From contig MU839833.1 of NCBI GenBank assembly GCA_030411725.1, positions 558,001 to 622,000 on the forward strand: DNA of 64,000 nucleotides. Reading direction: 5' to 3'. The stretch comes from Echria macrotheca (lineage: Eukaryota > Ascomycota > Sordariomycetes > Sordariales > Schizotheciaceae). The notes under the pieces are model-generated. The model did not search any database and was not told the DNA's origin. It was given only the letters and a program-made list of their open reading frames with translations. The position numbers and the translations under genes were made by a program. This document shows, piece after piece, positions 53,429 to 62,196 of this stretch (positions are counted from its first letter, which is position 1; each line of letters begins with the position of its first letter).

Positions 53429-54708
53429 GACTTACGTAGCCCCCCGGTTTCGGCTTTTCTACCCACCTGTATACCCTGCTTGGTAACCCCCACATGTAAC
53501 TAGCACCCCTTCCAGCATTGCACTTTTCTTGCAGCTTTATGTCTCGGAAAGGAACGCGCGTCGAGAAGAAGGAAATGCATTTGGCGAGTATGAAATAGCC
53601 GCTCGAAAACATAAAGCAAGACTTGGAATGTATGCCCGAGGCTAAGATAACGTCTTTGAAAAGAATTATTAGCCCCCTTTAAATAAGTACCAACTACATT
53701 TGAACATGACTCATCCAGGTTTCTGATGCGGCCGTCATAGCACTCCGGAGCTCGCGAGGTTGCCCATGAATTTTATGGTATATAGATGGAGTTAACGGGG
53801 CAGGTGGTATTGTATCGCTAGGAGGACTGGGCTGGGATAGCGTCTCATGTCTTTTCTTTTTAAGTGCCTTGGCTCGGCTGGGACGGGCTTGCCACGGTGT
53901 ACGTGGCGGGGGGTAGGTAGCACGTTGATGTGATATGTGATGTGTACGACCATAGGGGGATGCGAGTATGGAGGAGTAGTTTTTCTATTTCCCTCGGTGC
54001 AGTCTGCGGGTGAATGTTGTTAGACTTGTTTTTTTGAATACATGGTTATTTTAGATGATTGGGGTGTTTTGGTTTATTTTTGATGCAATGGTCATCCCGT
54101 AAGAGTGAGAAGGAGACGGATAGAGACAGAGAGAGAGAGAGAGAGAGAGAGTGATCAAGTCTCAAATCTGTGGTTGACCTAAATCATGCTTAAACTTGCC
54201 GCTAGACTACCTAGGTAGTCTAGGTAAGCAGATTAAGTTGTTCGTTGGGACAAAGTAATTAAACTCCTCTTCCGTAAACCGTGCTGCGAAATGTAACGAT
54301 CCGTGATCTGTCTGTTGCGGCTCATGGGTGTAATTGCCAAATATAGGAGTGGAAGTGCTCGTTTCCCCCAAGCTTGTCACTCAGCATCAGTTGTTTTGGT
54401 CGTGTTGCCGGTGCTAGAACGACCCGGTTTCTCAAGATGTCCCGTCTGGCCGTGCAGCTAGATCATTTTTGTCATGTCTGCCCAAGCGACGTCTTGACCA
54501 TACCACTATCTCACTATCTCAGCGGTTACACCTCGTCGTGCACATCACGTATTTCACAATGATTTTGCGTTGAATTCAAAATAATGTTTCATGTCTCATT
54601 CCTAGTGGTAGTCATACAGGCCGTTGCGTCATCGTAACTACTAATCGTACTTCTTCATAAGGGTAACTAACCCATCATACAAACTTGTTCCGTCACGAAC
54701 CACAGGTC
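53429..54708. other. Intergenic between convergent kap114 and PI31 genes
   Basis: 1.3 kb with two 3' untranslated regions and no supported gene. A (GA)n microsatellite lies at about 54128-54151 and a palindrome, CTACCTAGGTAG, at 54208-54219. Confidence 0.45.
54128..54151. repeat. (GA)n microsatellite
   Basis: A run of about twelve GA dinucleotides in the intergenic DNA downstream of kap114. Confidence 0.85.
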
Positions 54709-55964
54709 TCAGATAATATCACCGAACCCGTTCCCTCTTCCAAATCCACCGCCAAACCCGCCGCCTCCGCGCCCACCCGGCCGTCCTCCGCCAAACCGCG
54801 GAGCACCACCCGGCCCGAGGGGATCCCACCTCGCCCCCGGCGGCACCTGCGGATCAAACCCTGAACCGTCTCCCTGCCCCCGAGGCCCCTGGAACAGCGG
54901 ATCATCAAAGGTAGGATGCATCCCGCCAGATCCGGGACCAGTATTACGTCCCGGCACAAATGAGGCGCGCAGGGGATCATCAGGTCCAAGACCAGCAGGG
55001 TATAAATCGCTTCCTCCTATTCCGAACGGACTGCTTCCCATTCCCGCCCCCGGCCCGCGGAGACCAGGTGGAATTAATCCGGCACCCGGCCGCCGGTAGA
55101 TATCGTATTCATCGTCGAACCCGGGCGGTGGGAAGTCGCCTGCGGGGACCGGCGCGCGCGGGGGAGGGGTGAAGGCGTCGGGGGCGGGGTAAGGGTTTGG
55201 CATTGCTGGCTCGGGGTTTCCGGGGACTGGGACCAGAGGGTTAGGCCGGGCACCGGTACCTCTTCGGGCCGTTTCGTCTGCATCCTGGCGGGCTGCCCGA
55301 TAATCGGGGCTTTCTTCCTCGTAGCCCTCCTTTTGCAAGGACGGGAGCAGGCGCTGGATGATGGAGACCTTGAGGAGGCCGGCGAGGTCGGCGATGCGGG
55401 CGGTCGAGACGAACAACGACCGGAGCGCCGCAATGAGGGGCTCGCCGCGATCTTCTTGTTTTTTATTTTCCTGGGAAGAAGACTCGACGAAGGGGATGCG
55501 GAGAGGAAGAGACGACGGCGAGATGTAGTCCCGCGCCGAAATCTCGAAGCGGGCGATGCGCTCATGGCCGACGGCGAGGCCGCGGGTTTCGATCTTGCTG
55601 CCGAGCCGGTCGACCTTTATTATGTATGTCATGGACGACTGCGGGTGTCGGTACACGAAGCTGTGCGAGTTGAGAGAGCGGTTCCATTGGGCTGGCAGGC
55701 GGGGACTGAGACGTTCGCATTCGGCAGCTGGTTCGACTTGGTTAGCTATTGAGCTGGGTAGAAAAAAGAGGATGGCATACCGAGCTTGTCGTCCTCATTA
55801 AGGCCGACGAGTTTGTACTCCAGGTTGACCATGCAGGCGTGGACAAAGAGGGCGATGGCGTCGAGCGAGCTGCTCAGATCCGACGTGGTGTCGTCGGGCT
55901 CATGGGTCGGCAGGGCCTGGGCCATCTGCCCGAGGATGGATTCTGGGCTGAGAGGCGCGCTCAT
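54709..55964 (-). CDS. Proteasome inhibitor PI31-like
   Basis: Two exons, 55964-55781 and 55736-54709, 403 aa; a 43-base intron (GTATGC donor, CCAAG acceptor) splits a valine codon. The start MSAPLSPESIL fits the family; an in-frame ATG at 56030 would add 22 aa. The N-terminal FP domain (about residues 5-190) includes ALFVHACMVNLEYKLVGL, WNRSLNSHSFVYRHPQSS and TYIIKVDRLGSK. The C-terminal half is Pro/Gly-rich and disordered (GFDDEYDIYRRPGAGLIPPG, then GGRPGGRGGGGFGGGF), as in PI31/PSMF1, and ends GNGFGDII. PI31 binds the 20S proteasome and, in yeast and animals, influences assembly, transport and activity. At 43 bases the intron is near the minimum for this genome. Confidence 0.86.
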
Positions 55965-57358
55965 GGTTATTTCTGTAGGTTCTCTTGTCGTTGTGTTTTC
56001 TTGGTTTGATGGAGATGTTGCAGTTGTCATGCGATGGTTTTGTCAACGGTAGGAGGCAGAAAGCTAGTAACGTCATGCCATGAGCACCTGTACTGGTGCG
56101 GGGTAGCTGCACATCTGGGCGGGCAGCCCTATGATTGCGGGGTAGTTACAGCTGCTGTGGCCCCTGAATGACTTGTTGCTGCGGTACCTGCCGTGGTCAG
56201 TATTTCGCACAGTAGACTTGGTCCCAGTAATAACACCACAGATGCCTGCTTATGATATCCCCAAAGCAAGTGCCCTTCCTAGCTTTCAAAAATAGCTCTC
56301 TTTTACGAGTGTTCTATCATGAATATTTCCCGTTGCCCGCAACTCAGATTCAAGGCTCACCCTGGGAGTCCCAAGCTAACAGCCACTCAGGGGTGGCAAA
56401 GCGCTGTTCTCCAGGTCGACACTCCCGGTTGGTTGTTTTGCACCGTTCATTTCGTCGTCCTTCAACCCCCCCTTTTAAAGGGCCTAGATCTCCGAAGGCT
56501 GTATCCCCTTATTCTAATCTCCCCATGTCTAAAAAGGTGGTGTAAAAACCATCAAACGCCAGAACGAATCAGATCAACCACGGCGAGCAGGCGCACTCAT
56601 ATCCGCCGTTGCTAGACACGAAAAGAATTCAAACCAATGCCATTCCACAATCAAGCCCATCCGACGTGGTACCATTACCCAATCCCGATGCAACCCGCTT
56701 CCCCCATGGAAACTTTTCAGCCCAGCCCACGTTTGTCTCTCAGCCACTCCCAGCACCCCACATTTTAAAAGCCGTCGACCGGTGGTCCCAATAGGAAACA
56801 GATCCCCACAGTTCAGCCTAACGGGCGCCAAGGCGCATTGAGATGATGTATCACGGGGTTTTTCAGGTACTTTCAGGGCTGAGCGGCGACCTGAGTTATG
56901 AGATTCCTACGCACTGTGTAGACTGCAGAACTGCCATCGTGTTACCTACCAAGGTATGTCTCCAACAAATACATTTTGTCAATATTTGAATTTCTTGGGC
57001 CAAGCCCAAGGATACCCGCATGCCGTGGTATCGACTTTGACTATTCGGGCAACCAGGGAGAGATGACGGATACTCTCCTTCTCACCAAATATGGAGGTAT
57101 ATAGGGTCTAGTTCCACAGCCTCGGGTGGTACACCCAGCTCAATCTCCACATCTGCGGTCTCAGCTAGCTACGAGGTCGTGGAGAACTCCGACTCTGGGG
57201 GGCGATAGGCTGTGATGGCGTAGCACAGTGTCTGTCGTCTGACTTGTCTCTCTCAGCCTCTACCGTCGGGCGTATGTCTTATACAGATGCGATGCATTCT
57301 ATTGGCTCGACATCGAAATTATACCCACTTACCACATTCCTCTGACTTGTCTTGAGCA

Positions 57359-57398
57359 TACCTACCTACCTCAGCCTACCTACCAACCAAGGTAGGCA
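57359..57398. repeat. CCTA/TAGG motif cluster
   Basis: Several CCTACCTACC-type units followed by an inverted GGTAGG. The two orientations could pair as a hairpin. It lies just upstream of the lectin TATA box. Confidence 0.7.
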
Positions 57399-57420
57399 GA
57401 CTAGTCATGAACATGAAAGA

Positions 57421-57426
57421 TATAAA
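57421..57426 (+). promoter_or_regulatory. TATA box of the lectin gene
   Basis: TATAAA 104 bases before the lectin start codon, the expected position for a regulated promoter with a leader of about 70 bases. Confidence 0.55.
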
Positions 57427-57524
57427 CCCTCCCTCTTTCCTGTCTCAACAGAATCCATCTCAGGCACCAAACCAACCCCGAGATCCCCAAACCACCTCTC
57501 GTTCAACCCAAAGTAAAAACAAAG

Positions 57525-58783
57525 ATGATCTCCCCCACGACACTCAAGTCCCTAACCCTCCTCCTCCTCACCTCCCTCCCCTCTTCCTCCCTCGCCCTCC
57601 CTTCTTCCTCCCCGTCCCTCTCATCCCGCGCAACCCAACCAGGCCGCTGGGAATCCCTAGGCGGCACCCTCGTGTCTGCGCCTGCTGTCGTCTCCTGGGG
57701 CCGCAACCGCCTCGACGCCTTCGGCATCGGCACCGACAGCGCGGCCTGGCACAAGTGGTGGGACGGCTCGCGCTGGGGCGGCTGGGAGTCGCTGGGGGGC
57801 AACGTCGTGACCACCCCCTTTCCCATTTCATGGGGCTCCGACCGCATCGACGTCTTCGCTCAGGGCGTCGACTCGTCGCTGCAGCATAAGTGGTGGGACG
57901 GGACGAAATGGGGCGGTTGGGAGAGTTTGGGGGGGACGATTCAGTCCGCGCCGACGGGCGTGGCGTGGGGGCCGGGTCGGTTGGATGTGTTTGCTTTGGG
58001 GACGGATAGTGCTGTTTGGTTTGTTTCTCCTTTTCTTTTCTTTTTTTCGTTTTTCTCTCGGTGATAGTGGTGGTCTGTGTAGTGGTGAACTGACAGAGAA
58101 AATATAGGCACAAATGGTGGGATGGAAGTAGCTGGGGCGGGTGGGAATCTCTCGGAGGTGTGCTCAAGGACTCGCCCGTCTCTGTCTCGTGGGGTCCGAA
58201 CCGGATTGATTTGTTCGCCGTCGGTACGGACCATGCGCTTTGGCATAAGTGGTGGGATGGGTATGCCTCCCTCTTTCCGTTTCTATTCTCCTCACGTATA
58301 TATGAACTGACGATTCAAAAAGCCAGCGCTGGGGAGGCTGGGAGTCTCTCGGAGGAGTAATCCACTCCCAACCGGCCGCCGTCTGCTGGGGCCCGAACCG
58401 GATCGACATCTTCGCGAAGGGTTCCGATCATGCTCTCTGGCACAAGTGGTGGGACGGGTATGTATTTCGTTGTCTCTCTCTCTCTGACACGAAGTGGTGC
58501 TGATGCCGAGGTGTACAGAACCAAATGGGGCGGCTGGGAATCTCTCGGTGGCACCCTCGAGTCTGCTCCCGTGGTTGTTTCTGACCAGGCGAACCATCTC
58601 GATGTCTACGCCGTCGGCACCGACAGCGCGCTCTGGCACCGCGGCTGGGACGGCTCGCGCTGGAATGCGTGGGAGTCGCTCCGCGGGACTGTTGTCTCGT
58701 CGCCGGCTGCTGCTTCGTGGGGTCCTGGACGGATTGACACTTTTGCTCTGGGGACTGATTATGCCATGTGGCACAATTTTTAG
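57525..58783 (+). CDS. Secreted seven-repeat PLL-like beta-propeller lectin
   Basis: Four exons: 57525-58018, 58108-58260, 58323-58457 and 58519-58783; 348 aa. Residues 1-25 form a signal peptide (long Leu-rich core). The rest is seven tandem repeats of about 44 residues with the consensus WGGWESLGG...P..VSWGPNRIDVFA.GTD.ALWHKWWDG. This is the bacterial repeat family once called DUF346, found in Photorhabdus PLL lectins, whose seven blades form a sugar-binding propeller. Seven units here fit one closed propeller. Blades 2 to 5 are most regular; blade 6 lacks the WGP segment and blade 7 lacks the final WDG. The three introns sit at the same place in successive blades (in or right after HKWWDG), and all are in phase 2. 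Sugar specificity and role (defence, competition or host contact) are unknown. Confidence 0.87.
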
Positions 58784-59162
58784 ATGTTCCCGGGTTTGAG
58801 GGAATTCCGACCGTCATCGTTTTGTTTGTCTGGGATCACAATGTAAGCTAATGAGGTAGTAAGGTTTCTTTTTCTGAAATTGGATTATAAGACGGGCGCT
58901 TCGATGCGAGATAAACGGGTGCCCGCCTCACATAGAAACAGTGCAGGCTGTTTTTTTACATTACTGTACCTAATTTAAAGTACCTTTGGGTTCCTGGAAT
59001 GTCTCAACAGGAGAGATAACTATTAAGCGACTACGAGTACCGCATCATCCGCTGGCATGGAAATCAAAGAAGCCTCTTACTTTTTGAAGGGATCTGATGG
59101 GGTAACAGCGTATTTGCTAGGGAACACCGGACTACATGTTGAAGGTGTTATGTAACCAACCT
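58784..59162. other. Intergenic between convergent lectin and MFS genes
   Basis: 379 bases of probable 3' untranslated sequence; nothing else seen. Confidence 0.5.
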
Positions 59163-61069
59163 CTAATGAGCAAACCGGAAATCCAACCGCTTATTCCCCC
59201 TATCCTTGGTCGTCTTCAGATAATGCTGCCTCTCATCATCGCTCATAGCATCCCAAATCTTATCCCTACGCTTGTTCTTCCAGATGTAAAACAGCTTGAT
59301 TCCAATAATGAGCACAAAGTTGTACGCCGTAATTCCCAACAGCACCTTGTTGCCACGCCGATACAGCGGCTTGTCGTCATCCCGGTAAATGTTGGACGCG
59401 ATGATGTTGCTCGCCTGCACCGACATGTTGTACAGGGCCGAGCCGACCGTCCGCGTCCGCACCGAGCCGGCATTGCGCGACGTGATGGCAACCAGGATAG
59501 CGTGTATATAGGGGAAGCCGACGAGCATGACCAGCAGCGCGTAGCGTACCCAGGCGCTGGCGCCGCCGGGAAGGACTTCGAGGGCGATGAGCAGGGGCAG
59601 CATCCAGATCTGGCAGAAGAGGACGATGCCGAAGCGGTTGTTGATGCGCTCGCTGACCCATGTCCAGAAGATGAGCTGCAGAAGGAAAAGGAAGTTGGCG
59701 GGAATTGTCAGAAGGTTGGCTGTGAATGTGTCGAAGCCCAGGCTGCGAAGCGTGAGCGTCAAATACGCCTGGATGGTCTGGTTCGGCAGCGTCCAGGTGA
59801 GGCCGAGCAGGTAAACCGGGAAGAGATCCCAGTCGGTGACCGCGCGCCAGAGCAGTTTGAGACTGAGGCCCTGGCGGTTGTGCATGTCGCCCTTGGATGG
59901 ATCATCACGCAAAATTCGGTTGACCATGATGATTTCTTCGTCCTTGGTGAACCAACCATTCTTGCCACGAAATCGGGAGGCTGTCTGTGTGGGGGAAGGG
60001 GGGAGGTAGAACCTGCTAAGGTTAGTGTTGTAGAAATCATACAGCCCGCGGAAACATACCAAGACGCGATGCCAATGATGGCAGTCAAGATCCCCTCAAG
60101 CGCAAACAGCCATCGCCAGCCTGCCCAGCCGTTCGTGCCCCTGAGACGAAGGATTCCAAATGCCAAAAAGGCACTGACGACTTGAGTCGAAATATAAGAG
60201 CCCCAGAAAAAGCTAAGCCGGATGGGAAGCTCCTTGCTTGTGTAGAAGTAGCTCAGACTTTTCTCGGAATTAGCCTCGGGTTCTCTAACAAAACAAACGG
60301 ACTGGCAGAACGTACTAGAGGATGACGTCCGGAATGAAACCTCCCTCAATCAGACCGAGAAGGGCCCGAGTGGCGTAGAATGAACTCTCTCCGCTCAGGC
60401 GGCACTGACTGATGGCAACCGCCGACCAAAGGGCCATTTGAATCGGGATCCAGTTGTCAGGGCCAAGTTTCTTGGAGATCATCTGTCTGCAGGTCGAGTT
60501 CGTTAGCGACCCAGGATGGACGACGCAACAACGGACCACGGAACATACGACGGCAGCTCTGCACAGAGAAAGCAGATGTAAAAGATGGTCTGCCCATAGT
60601 TGTACTGGTTCGTGTTGAGCCCGAGGTCAGCTGCCAAAAGAAAGTCAGCATCATTTTTCTTCTTCTTCAGGGGTGGAAAGGACGAGTATAACGCACTCAA
60701 GAAGTTGTCAGTCAGGGCCTGCGAGATATTGCCCCGGTCCAACTGCAGCGCAAAGAACATCAGGCACACCCAGGAGCAGATCTTCCAATCCAGCTTCCGG
60801 ACCACCCGTCTCTCCTCCTGCTCGGTCCATTCGGCGTTGGGATCCCAGCGGTGCTTGCCCTCGTACGAATCAATGGGCTCGTAGAAGCGCGTCTCGCCGC
60901 CCGACGCAAACGTCTCGCCCTCGGCCTGTTTGGCGGCGCGGATGACATCGAGATGGTCACGGTGTCTGACGCCATCGGTCCTAATGCCGGTCTCGTAGTC
61001 GGATTTCTCGTCGCCGGTAGAGGACGCGGGAGCGCCGCCGCCACGTGCAATGCCAGTAATGTCAGCCAT
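59163..61069 (-). CDS. MFS transporter, allantoate permease (Dal5)-like
   Basis: Five exons: 61069-60697, 60630-60549, 60486-60316, 60257-60060 and 60012-59163; 557 aa. Donors (GTGCGT, GTATGT, GTACGT, GTATGT) and acceptors (GGCAG, TGCAG, AAAAG, AGCAG) are good and codon phases fit. After a soluble N-terminus of about 95 residues come twelve likely membrane helices, including the first (ICSWVCLMFFALQLDRGNIS, with the family DRGN motif), the RALLGLIEGGFIPDVILYLS signature after helix 4, a central cytosolic loop (about 275-320) and the second half from LFPVYLLGLTWTLPN. These features are those of the anion:cation symporter family that includes Dal5 and vitamin or allantoate permeases. The substrate cannot be deduced. 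It acts at the plasma membrane. Confidence 0.88.
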
Positions 61070-62196
61070 GGCCGTCCGAGTGGAAAGCTTATCTCCTGCT
61101 TGGCAACGGTCCCTCTGGCTGGGCAATGTGTGTATTGACCAATCTGTCCTGCCAAGTGCGCCATTGTCCGTCTTTTTGTACGTGCTCGCACCACCTTACC
61201 ATCGGCCGCGGCAACCCATCATCCATGGTCCCGGGGACTTGGTGGAGGGGGTGCGATGGCGACAGATGCAGGATGATGGTGCAATACCCACAATCAACAC
61301 GCCCAACTTCCCCATCTCGCTCGTCCCCCACGCTTCACATTTTGTTCTTTGGACGAGATATGGATACGAGTTGTTCGGCAACACATTCCCGGGACCGGGG
61401 GAGGGGGTCGAGGCTTGCATTGAGGACCGGCCACCCGGTTCCCAATTGGATGTCGCGAGCGAGCTGAGCGCGAGGCGCCAATAATGCCATGTGAGTGACA
61501 GTCACGCAAGACCCGTGGCGAATTGCACGACTCTGGGGTGGTTCTTGATATGTCGTAACAAGTCCTTTTGGGCCTGGCTTGCGTGGTATCCCGGACGGAT
61601 CCAGCTCGAGACGATCCGTATCGCCGACTCTGCGTCTTCAAACTCCGATACATTGCTTTTTCAACTGGGGGCCAGTGTGAAGTCTGCAGTATCGGTAGTG
61701 TTGGAGTTTGTAGCTGGTTGACAGGTTGATTTGTAGCCGCCTTGATTGCGCATCTACCTGCGATGTTCCTACCTGCGTGCGTGCTCATCCAGAAGGCTGA
61801 CAACTTTGAACTCCGAAGTGAAGGCTCAGCCAAACGCCTAGACTAGTTGATGATCAAGAAGTGTTGGCGGAAAAATTATGTGGGAGATGTTGGCCCTGAG
61901 TAAAAATTTGTGTAAATGTAGGTAAGGATCTCATATGTTCAGCAGGACATCATTCCGTATCCTACGGTACGTGCTGATGTAAGGATACATGGACTAACTA
62001 GTATGCAATTTCTAGGTCGTCTGTATGACAAGAGTTAGTAGAAGTCTCCAGAGATACAACCGGACAGCAAATTGCCAGCGCCGCATACCTACCGATTCTT
62101 CCCCAAATGCTATCATCGCGTTGAACCGACGTAAATATCAGGATATACAAAGATATATTATTCAGAAGAGAAGGAGCATATTTATCGCCGAAGGTT
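61070..62196. other. Intergenic upstream of the MFS gene and 3' of the NLR-like gene
   Basis: 1.1 kb without a supported gene. The part next to 61069 is the MFS promoter; the part next to 62197 is the 3' flank of the NACHT-ankyrin gene. Confidence 0.45.

Larger units (their letters stand above)
55965..57524. other. Intergenic between PI31 and the PLL-like lectin
   Basis: 1.56 kb with the PI31 promoter on one side and the lectin promoter on the other. No gene is supported. A cluster of CCTA/TAGG repeats lies at about 57359-57398 and a TATA box at 57421-57426. Confidence 0.45.

Noticed and set aside
53945..53965. Short match to the start of fungal 5S rRNA (ACGACCATAGG)
   Set aside because: Only the first dozen bases fit; the internal control region and the 3' half of 5S rRNA are absent.
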